From positions 1-64,000 of the forward strand of contig CAZFRM010000002.1 of assembly GCA_964521255.1 (NCBI GenBank): 64,000 bases of DNA, read 5' to 3'. The notes under the pieces are model-generated. The model saw nothing but the letters and a program-made list of their open reading frames with translations. It was not told the DNA's origin and searched no databases. The stretch is from ZC4RG29 sp964521255 (lineage in GTDB: Bacteria; Bacteroidota; Bacteroidia; Cytophagales; Cyclobacteriaceae). This document shows, in pieces, positions 7,432 through 15,755 of the stretch. The position numbers were made by a program, and so were the translations under genes. Every line of letters begins with the position of its first letter. Within the stretch, counting starts at the first letter, position 1.

Positions 7432-8916
7432 ATGGAGGCGGAAATACGAGTTGATATCAGGAAAGAAAGACTTGCCAATAGTTTAGGCAAAAGTTCTGCT
7501 GATAGTGATGAACAATTTCGCGACAGCATTTCTACTGTTGACTCGGAGGGAAAGCGTCTTTGGGTATATCCTAAAAAACCTTCCGGCAAGTTTCATAACT
7601 GGCGTATCCTTGTTACCGTAATTCTATTAGGACTTCTTTTTGGAGGACCCTTTCTTAAAATTAACGGACAGCCCATACTTCTTCTAAATGTATTCGAACG
7701 CAAATTCATAATCTTCGGTCAGGCGTTCTGGCCTCAGGATTTTGTATTGTTAGCCCTGACCTTAATTGTCTTTTTCATTTTTGTGATTCTCTTTACCGTA
7801 GTCTTTGGAAGAATATGGTGCGGATGGCTGTGTCCACAAACTCTCTTTATGGAAATGGTCTTCAGAAAGATTGAATACTTTATTGAAGGTGATGCCGCCG
7901 CTCAAAGAAGACTTGACAAAGAACCCTGGAACTTCACCAAATTTTACAAGAAAGGGCTGAAGCATATTATCTTTATTTTAATCTCTTTATTAATTGCCCA
8001 TACTCTACTCGCCTACATCATTGGGATTGAAAATGCTATGGCGATTATTCAGGAGCCACCAACGCATAATCCCGTTGGTTTCATTTCCATGATAAGTTTT
8101 ACAGGAATATTCTATTTTGTTTTCGCAAAATTCCGTGAACAGGCATGTATCGCAGTTTGTCCTTACGGAAGACTACAAGGCGTTTTACTGGGTAAGGAAT
8201 CTATCGTTGTCGCCTATGACTGGATACGCGGAGAACCACGGGGACATTTAAAAAAAGATACATCAGTAGAATTAAACCAGGGTGATTGTATTGATTGCAA
8301 ACTCTGTGTTCATGTTTGTCCTACAGGGATCGATATCAGAAATGGAACGCAGATGGAATGCGTGAATTGTACTGCGTGTATAGATGCCTGCGATGATGTA
8401 ATGGTCAAAATCGGAAAACCAAAAGGATTAATACGTTTCGCCTCTATTAATTCAATTACAACCCAAACACTGAAACTTATTAATGGAAGAGTTATAGCTT
8501 ATTCTATTATTCTCCTCGCTTTAATGAGCATTCTTGGCTTTGCGCTGATGACAAGATCTGATGTGGAAACTACCGTGTTGAAAGTGCCGGGAACACTCTA
8601 TCAACGCGAACCAGGTTTAATAACCAATTTGTATAACATTGAATTTGTAAATAAAACGTTCGCTGATCTTGAACTCGAAATTAAAGTGGAATCTCCTGGC
8701 TCAGCTAAAATATTTAAAGTGGACGGAAAAGCGATTTTGGTTCCTGCAGAAGGAATGGTAAAAGAAGTTTACTTCATAAAAATACCCGAGCACCAGATTA
8801 CTAATGCCAGAACTGTTGTAACCCTTGGGGTATTCAACAATGGAAAGAAGCTTGAAACTATAAAAGCAAAATTTATTGGACCTGTAACACAAGCCTCCGA
8901 TGCCAAAAGAAATTAA
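7432..8916 (+). CDS. ccoG: Cytochrome c oxidase accessory protein CcoG (RdxA/FixG)
   Basis: The 494-residue membrane-bound ferredoxin-like protein is involved in copper handling for cbb3 oxidase assembly. Several membrane helices (residues ~58-205 and ~350) carry cysteine motifs such as GWLCPQ and AVCPYG. A 2x[4Fe-4S] ferredoxin segment (CIDCKLCVHVCP and CVNCTACIDAC) lies at ~285-325. The C-terminal ~110 residues form the immunoglobulin-like FixG domain. It follows ccoP by 15 bp and precedes ccoH by 12 bp, in the standard order. Confidence 0.95.
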   Translation: MEAEIRVDIRKERLANSLGKSSADSDEQFRDSISTVDSEGKRLWVYPKKPSGKFHNWRILVTVILLGLLFGGPFLKINGQPILLLNVFERKFIIFGQAFWPQDFVLLALTLIVFFIFVILFTVVFGRIWCGWLCPQTLFMEMVFRKIEYFIEGDAAAQRRLDKEPWNFTKFYKKGLKHIIFILISLLIAHTLLAYIIGIENAMAIIQEPPTHNPVGFISMISFTGIFYFVFAKFREQACIAVCPYGRLQGVLLGKESIVVAYDWIRGEPRGHLKKDTSVELNQGDCIDCKLCVHVCPTGIDIRNGTQMECVNCTACIDACDDVMVKIGKPKGLIRFASINSITTQTLKLINGRVIAYSIILLALMSILGFALMTRSDVETTVLKVPGTLYQREPGLITNLYNIEFVNKTFADLELEIKVESPGSAKIFKVDGKAILVPAEGMVKEVYFIKIPEHQITNARTVVTLGVFNNGKKLETIKAKFIGPVTQASDAKRN

Positions 8917-8928
8917 CAACAGAATATT

Positions 8929-9354
8929 ATGAACTGGGGGAAATGGATCATTGTATCATTTGTCTTATTCGCCGGATTTATTGGAACACTGGTAACGGTG
9001 TGCATGCGTGAAGAGGTGGGTCTCGTGTCCAAAGATTATTACCAGGAAGAACTTGCCTACCAGGATCAAATTATTCGAATAAGCAATACGAATCAATTGG
9101 AACAAAAGCCTGTGATTCAAAAAACCGGTAACTTCATCGAAATCACTTTTGAACAATTCAGTGAAATTGAAAATGGCGCGTTGAAATTATTCAGACCTTC
9201 GGATGCCGGCATGGATAGAATATTCGAGTTGAAGACGCAAGGCAAGAAACAAATTTTTCCCGTTGATGAACTAAAAAAAGGAATGTATCGTGCAAGGATG
9301 CAATGGACAATGAATGGAAAGGAATATTACATGGAAGAAGTAATCAATATTTGA
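8929..9354 (+). CDS. ccoH: FixH/CcoH family protein
   Basis: The 141-residue protein has a single N-terminal membrane anchor (W-I-I-V-S-F-V-L-F-A-G-F, residues ~6-25), the conserved SKDYYQEELAYQ segment typical of FixH, and an extracytoplasmic beta-rich domain. FixH/CcoH proteins help assemble cbb3 oxidase. Its position directly after ccoG and 1 bp before the next gene supports this. Confidence 0.9.
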   Translation: MNWGKWIIVSFVLFAGFIGTLVTVCMREEVGLVSKDYYQEELAYQDQIIRISNTNQLEQKPVIQKTGNFIEITFEQFSEIENGALKLFRPSDAGMDRIFELKTQGKKQIFPVDELKKGMYRARMQWTMNGKEYYMEEVINI

Positions 9355-9355
9355 C

Positions 9356-10042
9356 ATGTGGATCGCAGCGTTGCTTATTGGACTAACCGGCAGTTTACAT
9401 TGTGCAGGAATGTGTAGCCCTTTGGTGATGACCATTACAAACATGAGGTCGCCCGCATTTGTAAACAGGCTACTCTATAATGCAGGCAGAATTATGATGT
9501 ATGGAATACTTGGTGTAGCGGTAACCACTGTCGGTAGTTTGCTTCCTCTGTCGGAATATCAAAACGTAGTCTCCATCGCACTGGGGCTTACACTTCTTGT
9601 CATGGCATCTGCCGGAGTAACAGGAATCCGGATTCCATTTTTCACAAAATTAGTTACAACGTTTACCATAAGACTGAAAAATGTTTTTTCAGAATTTATA
9701 CGACACAAAAATCGTGGCTCGCTTTTGTTTCTTGGTGCGTTAAACGGCATACTTCCCTGTGGTCTTACTTTACTTGCGCTTTCATTTTGCATCACGCTTG
9801 TTAAACCGCTGGATGGATTTATTTATATGTTGCTATTTGGTGTAGGAACGCTACCGGTCATGCTCGGATTCGTATCCATCATTGGATTCATTACCAACAG
9901 AATTAACTGGGATATTAAAAAAGTAACTACAGGGCTAATGATTATTTCAGGAATACTTTTAATAGCCAGAGTATTCTTTGTCCATGCTGTTGAGAATCAC
10001 CCTGCACATTCGGGTTTGATAGATATTGTTATTTGCCGGTAG
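9356..10042 (+). CDS. TauE/SafE-like (DsbD-type) membrane protein of the cco operon
   Basis: The 228-residue protein has about six membrane helices in two repeats. The first begins GSLHCAGMCSPLV, with two cysteines, and the second GALNGILPCGLTLLAL. This is the family annotated as sulfite exporter TauE/SafE or heavy-metal-transport UreH-like, which often follows ccoGH in Bacteroidota. A role in copper supply or thiol/haem handling for oxidase assembly is an inference from position and cysteines. No ccoI copper ATPase or ccoS is seen nearby. It ends the operon. Confidence 0.82.
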   Translation: MWIAALLIGLTGSLHCAGMCSPLVMTITNMRSPAFVNRLLYNAGRIMMYGILGVAVTTVGSLLPLSEYQNVVSIALGLTLLVMASAGVTGIRIPFFTKLVTTFTIRLKNVFSEFIRHKNRGSLLFLGALNGILPCGLTLLALSFCITLVKPLDGFIYMLLFGVGTLPVMLGFVSIIGFITNRINWDIKKVTTGLMIISGILLIARVFFVHAVENHPAHSGLIDIVICR

Positions 10043-10116
10043 TGTCGTGTCAACAATAAAGTTTCATGTCTCCTACGCAGCCCCTAACCCCTAAAGGGGC
10101 ATTCCTGCGCGCTGTT
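10040..10116 (+). repeat. Dispersed intergenic repeat B, copy 1
   Basis: About 76 bp are nearly identical to 18480-18555. They share TAGTG-C-TGTCA-CAATAAAG, the block CTCCTACGCAGCCCCTAACC and an AGGGGC arm pairing with GCCCCT. The copy stands just after the TauE-like stop codon, so it may act as a 3' stem-loop for the cco transcript. Confidence 0.75.
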
Positions 10117-10117
10117 T

Positions 10118-10135
10118 CCCCGCCAGCTGGCGGGG
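10118..10135. repeat. 18-bp perfect palindrome CCCCGCCAGCTGGCGGGG
   Basis: A self-complementary G+C-rich hairpin directly follows repeat B copy 1. It has no T-run behind it, so it is not a canonical terminator on either strand. Confidence 0.6.
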
Positions 10136-10202
10136 CTAGGGGCAAGCGAGGGATGAACCGTCAACTCAAATATGACATGATACTAATACTCCGACAATTT
10201 GA

Positions 10203-10339
10203 TTATGAAACGCAATCCAATTAGTCATTGATCAATAGTCATTAGCAGGCGCATTACCAATGGCCATTAACATAGGGGCTAAAGTTTTTAAAAGATGAAA
10301 GAAGTTATATAATGTCGCAAAATTAATTAACCACAAGCA
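10203..10339 (+). repeat. Dispersed intergenic repeat A, copy 2
   Basis: This is the partner of 6128-6271. Here it runs up to the stop codon of the response-regulator gene. Similarity is continuous apart from small indels. Confidence 0.72.
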
Positions 10340-11401
10340 CTAGCGCGCAACATTCCAACGAACTACCTTTTCAAGTTTTGCGCGTTGCATAATTCTTATT
10401 TTACCACTTTCTATTTCTATTAAGCCTTCATCTTTAAAATCAGAAAGCACACGAATAACAGATTCAGAAGCTGTTCCTACCATCTTTGCAAGATCTTCAC
10501 GTGATATGGCAATCACGGATTTGGCATCTTTCAGCGCCTCAGTTTTTAGCAGCGCTTCTGCCGTACGTTGCCTGACGGAATTGAAAGCCAGATTGATGAG
10601 TTGATTTTCGCGTTCGGCGATCTTTTTACACAACAGACTGATAAAACTTTTCGACACATCCGGATGACTTTGTATCATTAACATGAAGTCATGCCTGGGA
10701 ATAACGACTACTTCTGAATCCTGCATAGCAACTGCTGACTCCCTGTAGTTTTCATTTTCAAGAATCGGCTCAAACCCAAAAAAATCATTGACGGAATGGA
10801 GATTGGTAATTAATTCTTTCCCATCCGGGTGCGACTTGAAAGTTTTAACATTACCTGATTTTACAAAGTAAACATTCAAGGGCAGGTCGCCCTCGGAAAA
10901 TATTTCGGTTTTCTTTTTATAAACTTTTACTTTTTTATCCTTCCCCAGATCCCTGATATTTAAAACCTGCCGGGCATCACGAATAAAATTATCCAGGCCC
11001 TCGGGCGTAACTTCATATTGCTTTTTAAGGATAGCATTTTTTCTAAGCCTTGCCTCAATAGCATTTAAAAGGTCAGTATCATCAAATGGTTTGGTGAGAT
11101 AATCATCGGCGCCAAGGTTCATTCCTTTTCTGATATCTGTTTTTTCCGTTTTTGCCGTGAGAAAAATGAAGGGAATATTTGCTGTTTGCTCATTCTTACT
11201 CAGGATGTGTAAAACGCCATACCCATCCAGTTCGGGCATCATAATGTCGCAAATGATTAAATCAGGTTTTTCCTTTTGCGCAAGATCAACACCTACTTTT
11301 CCGTTTTCAGCTGCTATTACATTATAATTTGCCAGGGAAAGAATTTCACTTGTATTCTCTCTTACTTCCAGGTTGTCTTCAATTAAAAGAATTTTCTTCA
11401 T
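10340..11401 (-). CDS. Response regulator: receiver + cNMP-binding + Crp-type HTH
   Basis: The 353-residue protein starts with a complete receiver domain (~1-120): acidic pair E8/D9, phospho-acceptor D52 in ICDIMMP, T82 and K104. A cyclic-nucleotide-binding-like barrel (~150-265) and a Crp-type winged HTH (~285-345, recognition segment GTASESVIRVL with E and R in the FNR positions) follow. It therefore joins the functions of a FixJ-like receiver and a FixK/Fnr-like DNA binder in one chain. It is transcribed with the histidine kinase gene located 2 bp upstream. Likely targets are the FNR-type sites in this window, including the one upstream of its own operon; this is inferred, not shown. Confidence 0.9.
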   Translation of the reverse strand: MKKILLIEDNLEVRENTSEILSLANYNVIAAENGKVGVDLAQKEKPDLIICDIMMPELDGYGVLHILSKNEQTANIPFIFLTAKTEKTDIRKGMNLGADDYLTKPFDDTDLLNAIEARLRKNAILKKQYEVTPEGLDNFIRDARQVLNIRDLGKDKKVKVYKKKTEIFSEGDLPLNVYFVKSGNVKTFKSHPDGKELITNLHSVNDFFGFEPILENENYRESAVAMQDSEVVVIPRHDFMLMIQSHPDVSKSFISLLCKKIAERENQLINLAFNSVRQRTAEALLKTEALKDAKSVIAISREDLAKMVGTASESVIRVLSDFKDEGLIEIESGKIRIMQRAKLEKVVRWNVAR

Positions 11402-11403
11402 AA

Positions 11404-12639
11404 CTATTGAATAGGAATTAGTACTGTAAAAACACTTCCTTTGCCATACTCACTGCTAAATGAAATTGTACCATCCAGCAATTCGGCATATCGTTTTACG
11501 ATATTTAAACCCAACCCGGTTCCCTGCACATTCCCTGCATTGCTTGCTCTGAAAAATCTGTCAAACATATGCTTTTGATCGGCCATAGGAATACCGATGC
11601 CTTGATCCCGAATGGCAAATGCCACTCGCTTACGATCTGTAAAACACTCTATGATAATGGGTTTGTTTTCATTGGAGTATTTGCTGGCATTTGATAAAAG
11701 ATTAAATAATATATTTCGTAAAATCCTTGTATCAGAATTTATATCTTTTACTTCCGCATCACAGTCTACCGTTAACTTCTGTCCGTTCTTTAATGTAGGT
11801 GTAATTTCTTCTTTGATCTCTTTTAAAAATTCAGAAACATGAATAGTTTCTTTATTGACATCAATTCTACCTTCCTCAAGTTTCCCCAACGATAAGAAAT
11901 CATTGAGAATAGACGTGAGATGATTTACGGAAGATTTAATTCGATGAACATGTTTGGTGACTTTTTCAATTTCGTTTCTATCGACATACTGATTAATTAA
12001 AGATGCCGAACTCATCACACTACTTAGCGGGGTTCTGAATTCGTGTGATGCAATGGAAACAAATTTCGACTTAAGCTCATTGAGTTCACGTTCTCTGTCC
12101 AAAGCTTTTCGCGCTTCATCCTCTGCTTTCTTTCGTTCCTGAATTTCTTTCTCTAGCGCAGCAATGGTGCTATTCAAATCTTCCGTACGGGATTGAACTT
12201 TTTTTTCAAGCTCCGAAGCATAAACCAGCAGTTGTTCCTCGCTTCTTTTTAGTGCTTCCTCACTTCTCTTTCGTTCGGTAATATCACTTATAAAAGCCAT
12301 TACAAGAATTTGCCCTTCGATATTTGTATAGCTTAAACTTACTAAAACAGGAAATTGAGAACCGTCATTTCGTTTTGCAATCAAATCTCTTCCCTTACCC
12401 ATTGGCCTTGGCTCAGGGTGTTCAACAAAATTCTTTCTATAGTCAATATGCTTTGCTCTCATCTGCTCCGGCAAAAGATCTTCCACCACAAGACCGATCA
12501 ATGCATCTTTCTCATAGCCGAACATTTTTTCCGTAACCGGATTTGCCAGCAGTATTTTGCCCCGTTGATCAACCATAATAATAGCTTCGACGGAACTTTG
12601 AAAAATCTGCCTGAATGTTTCGTTAGAAGTAAAAAGCAT
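11404..12639 (-). CDS. PAS-domain sensor histidine kinase
   Basis: The 411-residue soluble kinase has no membrane segment. The PAS domain (~8-120) has FixL-like features: H64 in RAKHIDY lies where the haem-ligating His of FixL falls, and R84 follows in GKGR. Many PAS domains without haem also have this His, so haem binding is only a possibility. A coiled coil (~122-190), a HisKA box with H199 in SHEFRTP, and a complete HATPase domain (N-box LLSNASKYS, GIGIP, GTGLGLNIV) follow. It is cotranscribed with the receiver-Crp fusion and probably phosphorylates it. The predicted transcription start is about 1-2 nt from the ATG, so the mRNA may be nearly leaderless. Confidence 0.92.
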   Translation of the reverse strand: MLFTSNETFRQIFQSSVEAIIMVDQRGKILLANPVTEKMFGYEKDALIGLVVEDLLPEQMRAKHIDYRKNFVEHPEPRPMGKGRDLIAKRNDGSQFPVLVSLSYTNIEGQILVMAFISDITERKRSEEALKRSEEQLLVYASELEKKVQSRTEDLNSTIAALEKEIQERKKAEDEARKALDRERELNELKSKFVSIASHEFRTPLSSVMSSASLINQYVDRNEIEKVTKHVHRIKSSVNHLTSILNDFLSLGKLEEGRIDVNKETIHVSEFLKEIKEEITPTLKNGQKLTVDCDAEVKDINSDTRILRNILFNLLSNASKYSNENKPIIIECFTDRKRVAFAIRDQGIGIPMADQKHMFDRFFRASNAGNVQGTGLGLNIVKRYAELLDGTISFSSEYGKGSVFTVLIPIQ

Positions 12640-12644
12640 TTACA

Positions 12645-12740
12645 CAAACTTAATTTGGTTAATATAAAAAAGAGCTGACAAAAATCAGACTTTTTATTGA
12701 CCCAAATCCTGATTTTAGCGGTTTGACCGGATTAAGTTCG
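12645..12740. promoter_or_regulatory. Bidirectional FNR-type promoter: kinase operon (-) and usp (+)
   Basis: Two sites, TGAC-AAAA-ATCA (12676-12687) and TGAC-CCAA-ATCC (12698-12709), are centred 22 bp apart. The -7 boxes are TAAGTTTG (12652-12645, minus) and TAAGTTCG (12733-12740, plus). Each is 29.5 bp from the centre of its nearer site. Each promoter thus has the same pair of sites at about -41.5 and -63.5. Confidence 0.72.
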
Positions 12741-12756
12741 TATTATATTTTCTTTT

Positions 12757-13200
12757 ATGAGACCAATACTATGTGTAATTGACCTAACCAAGGCATCTGT
12801 CCAGGTTATAGAAGTAGCCGCCAGGATGGCTTATGCATTTAAGTCACCTATGACTATTCTATTCCCCTACCGGTTAATTGAAAAAGACTATATGGGTGAA
12901 ATGTCAAAATTGAAAATGAAATTAGAGTTAGAGGCGGGGAAAAAATTCGAAGAATTAAAAAAAGAAATTCCCATGCTCGACCAGGTCTCTTATGAATTTC
13001 TTCCGGAGATTGGATTTTCCTATGACAGGATAAGCTCCTATGTGAAAAGAACAAAAGTAGATTTAGTTGTTATCGGTCAGCGACAAGCGAATGCAATAAA
13101 CGAATTAAATAATATTGCTTTGCAAACTTTGATAACCAATTCAAAATTGCCCTTTACAATTGTGCCCGAGGAAGTTGATGTGAAAGTTTTCTCGCATTAA
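12757..13200 (+). CDS. Universal stress protein, single domain
   Basis: The 147-residue protein has one UspA-like alpha/beta domain. The strand VDLVVIGQR near residue 105 corresponds to the usual 'DLIVMGTHG' region, but the following G-x2-G-x9-G-S/T nucleotide loop is degenerate (QANAINELNNIALQTLI), so ATP binding is doubtful. It is the first of four usp genes in 12 kb. It shares a symmetrical promoter with the divergent kinase operon and has a 30-bp gap to the next usp gene, with which it is probably cotranscribed. Confidence 0.82.
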   Translation: MRPILCVIDLTKASVQVIEVAARMAYAFKSPMTILFPYRLIEKDYMGEMSKLKMKLELEAGKKFEELKKEIPMLDQVSYEFLPEIGFSYDRISSYVKRTKVDLVVIGQRQANAINELNNIALQTLITNSKLPFTIVPEEVDVKVFSH

Positions 13201-13229
13201 TAAAATTCCTTAACGCTAAATCCATTGTT

Positions 13230-14087
13230 ATGAAAACCATACTGATACCAACGGACTTTTCAAAAATTGCACAAATAGCCATCCAGGTTGCTATTGGTAT
13301 TGCGCAGAAAGCATCGGCCAGGCTTATTCTTTTGCATATTATTGAGAGACCAGATTCCGCTTCATTTAATATCGACGGACAAATTTCTAAGCCTCACAAT
13401 TGGGATGACAAACTTTATACACTCAAGCTGATTGAAAAGGCTAAAAAAGAAATGTCTGCAATTGCAGAAGATGCCAGCCTTGCCGGTGTAAAAGTCCAGC
13501 AAGAATTACGTATGGGCAATCCTTTTCATGGTATCAGAGAAGTGATCACAAAGCACGACGTTGACCTTGTTGTAATGGGAACGTCAGGCCGGTCTAAATG
13601 GGAGGAGATGATCATTGGATCTAATACTGAAAAAGTAATACGACATTCTGCATGTCCCGTATTGACAGTACACGGAAAACCCGGAAAGAACGAATTTAAA
13701 AATATTGTATACGCTACTTCCTTAAGCAAGGACGAAGCTGCTTTTGTGAACGTTGTGAAAAATACGCAAGAGATGTATGGCTCAACCGTGCACGTGGTAC
13801 GGGTTAATACACCTGACAATTTTCAAAGCGATGGGGTAGTTATGAAAGTCATGAATGACTTCGCAAAAAAAATGAAACTGACGGATTATACCCTCAATAT
13901 TTTCAATGATCATTCAGAGGAAGAAGGTATAATTAATTTTGCTGATAGCATCGATGCAGATCTTGTTGCAATGTCTACCCATGGCTTCAAAGGGTTTGCG
14001 CATGTATTGGTCGGAAGTATTGCAGAAGATGTAGCCAATCATTCCAAGAGACCTGTTCTTACGTTTGTCAAAAAAAGGAAATCCTGA
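13230..14087 (+). CDS. Universal stress protein, two tandem Usp domains
   Basis: The 285-residue protein starts MKTILIPTDFSK, the usual Usp N-terminus. The first domain has VDLVVMGTSG followed by a G-S-N-T-E-K-V-I nucleotide loop. The second domain has ADLVAMSTHG and GSIAEDVANHS. Tandem Usp proteins are common in Bacteroidota stress responses. No promoter motif is seen in the short gap after the preceding usp, so they probably form an operon. A decayed copy of an internal piece of this gene type lies at 26727-26806. Its closest relative in the window is the protein at 23250-24107, also 285 residues. Confidence 0.9.
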   Translation: MKTILIPTDFSKIAQIAIQVAIGIAQKASARLILLHIIERPDSASFNIDGQISKPHNWDDKLYTLKLIEKAKKEMSAIAEDASLAGVKVQQELRMGNPFHGIREVITKHDVDLVVMGTSGRSKWEEMIIGSNTEKVIRHSACPVLTVHGKPGKNEFKNIVYATSLSKDEAAFVNVVKNTQEMYGSTVHVVRVNTPDNFQSDGVVMKVMNDFAKKMKLTDYTLNIFNDHSEEEGIINFADSIDADLVAMSTHGFKGFAHVLVGSIAEDVANHSKRPVLTFVKKRKS

Positions 14088-14200
14088 TCAGATTAATTTA
14101 AGTTTCATTTTTTTAATCAGAAATTATCAGCCAAATCAAATATGGGGCTACTTGTTTCAAATCTCTGATGAGGTATTACGGCCAACATCATCTTTTTATA

Positions 14201-14242
14201 TGACGAAAATCAAGGTAACTAACCTTACATAGGGTTAATTTG
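14201..14242 (+). promoter_or_regulatory. FNR-type promoter of the L,D-transpeptidase gene
   Basis: TGAC-GAAA-ATCA is at 14201-14212. A box TTAATTTG follows at 14235-14242, 1 bp closer than in the other promoters. The predicted start point (~14247) nearly coincides with the start codon. Confidence 0.5.
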
Positions 14243-14248
14243 AATTAT

Positions 14249-15655
14249 ATGCCACCTGGTAAAATGTTTGAAATTGTAATACCCGTGTTCCGGAAAGTGA
14301 TGTGGCTTTTTATCTTTGTCTTGTTACACTATTCCTGCCAAAACAGGTCGATAGAAATAGAAAAATGGATAGGGCAACCAACTCCCTGTATTAAAACACT
14401 ACTTGATTCCTCTTCCAACTATTTTCCAATTGCAAATGATAGTTTGGTTAGAAAATTTTATCAATCAAATCATTTTTTGCCCGTTTGGTCTTTGCGTGGT
14501 ACGCTTTTGCCAGCTGCTGATTCGCTTATATACTTTATCGGGAAGTCAACATACTTTGCACTTTCGCCAAAAGATTATCATCAGGATGAAATTACCAGCT
14601 TGCTTGCTTCAAAAGATAAGATCGATTGGTGTAAAATAGATATTTTACTCACGGATGGTTTTTTTTCGATTTGGCATGATTTAAAAAATGGCCGGAGTAA
14701 TCCATTTAAACCATTGAAAGAGTCAAAGACTGACGATTCAACTAAGATTGAGACATTAAGAAAAGCTATCCTGTTCAATTCTGTGATAAAAGAAATCGTA
14801 TTGCGTGAACCTGAACACAAGGAGTATCATATCCTTAAAGATAATCTCATAAGGCTTTTACAAAAGCAAGCAAGAAGCCACCAACCGATAGCTGAACCGT
14901 TTCCTGATTCAATTGCCATCCTTCAAATTAACATGGAGCGCTGGCGTTGGGAACCCGATAAATTGCCTGATGAGTATATCCTGGTAAATATTCCCTCCTT
15001 TAAATTAAAGATCATAGAAAAAGGAATTTCCGTTTTTGAATCAAAAATAATTGTTGGTAAGCCGGAGACACGTACTCCACTAATTACCAGCATGGTCGAA
15101 TGCTTCACTATCTATCCTTACTGGCACATTCCCCGTAAGATTGCCGTAAACGAAATTCTCCCGGCCATCCAAAAAGATACAAGTTATATTTCACGAAATA
15201 ATCTTGACATTTTAGACAGAAAAGGAAATCTGATCAATCCAAAGAATTTGAATTGGAAAAAGTTAAGCGCTGATAATTTTCCTGTGATCTTAAGACAACG
15301 TGAAGGACCGGAAAATTCATTGGGAATAATCAAATTTCAATTTGATAATCCATATGCAGTTTATCTCCATGATACGAATGCCAGAAATTTATTCAACCAG
15401 GACTATCGTGCACTTAGTCATGGGTGCGTCCGCGTGGAGAAAGCTTTTGACATCGCATTGTACTTAGTGAGAGACGACAGTTTATATTGTACTCCTGATG
15501 ATCTGAAACAATACATGGAGTTGAAGCAGCGCAGGCAAATTGACCTTGTCAGGCCCATTCCAATTTTCATACGGTATTTTACTGCAGAAGCAAAGGGAGA
15601 TTCCGTATTTATCTATAATGATCTTTATGGTTTGGATGCACAGCTAAAAAATTAA
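14249..15655 (+). CDS. L,D-transpeptidase (YkuD domain), probable lipoprotein
   Basis: The 468-residue protein has an N-terminal hydrophobic segment ending LLHYSC, a plausible lipobox, so it may be anchored in a membrane facing the periplasm. A scaffold region (~60-220) resembles the YcbB/LdtD type. The YkuD catalytic domain (~235-400) has the active-site motif SHGCVR near residue 390. Such enzymes make 3-3 cross-links in peptidoglycan or attach proteins to it. The start at the ATG 14249 is preferred to a TTG 9 bp upstream; ATG 14264 is also possible given the predicted transcription start. An FNR-type site suggests induction with the low-oxygen set. Confidence 0.88.
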   Translation: MPPGKMFEIVIPVFRKVMWLFIFVLLHYSCQNRSIEIEKWIGQPTPCIKTLLDSSSNYFPIANDSLVRKFYQSNHFLPVWSLRGTLLPAADSLIYFIGKSTYFALSPKDYHQDEITSLLASKDKIDWCKIDILLTDGFFSIWHDLKNGRSNPFKPLKESKTDDSTKIETLRKAILFNSVIKEIVLREPEHKEYHILKDNLIRLLQKQARSHQPIAEPFPDSIAILQINMERWRWEPDKLPDEYILVNIPSFKLKIIEKGISVFESKIIVGKPETRTPLITSMVECFTIYPYWHIPRKIAVNEILPAIQKDTSYISRNNLDILDRKGNLINPKNLNWKKLSADNFPVILRQREGPENSLGIIKFQFDNPYAVYLHDTNARNLFNQDYRALSHGCVRVEKAFDIALYLVRDDSLYCTPDDLKQYMELKQRRQIDLVRPIPIFIRYFTAEAKGDSVFIYNDLYGLDAQLKN

Positions 15656-15755
15656 TCCTGTGATTGGATTACTCCACTTGAAATACCTTATCAACTTTAT
15701 TCTTATTATTCCAAATTCAGGGAATCGTGTAACCTGAGAGCATTCAGAAGTATTT

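Noticed and set aside
10118..10135. 18-bp palindrome as a terminator
   Set aside because: No T-run follows on either strand.
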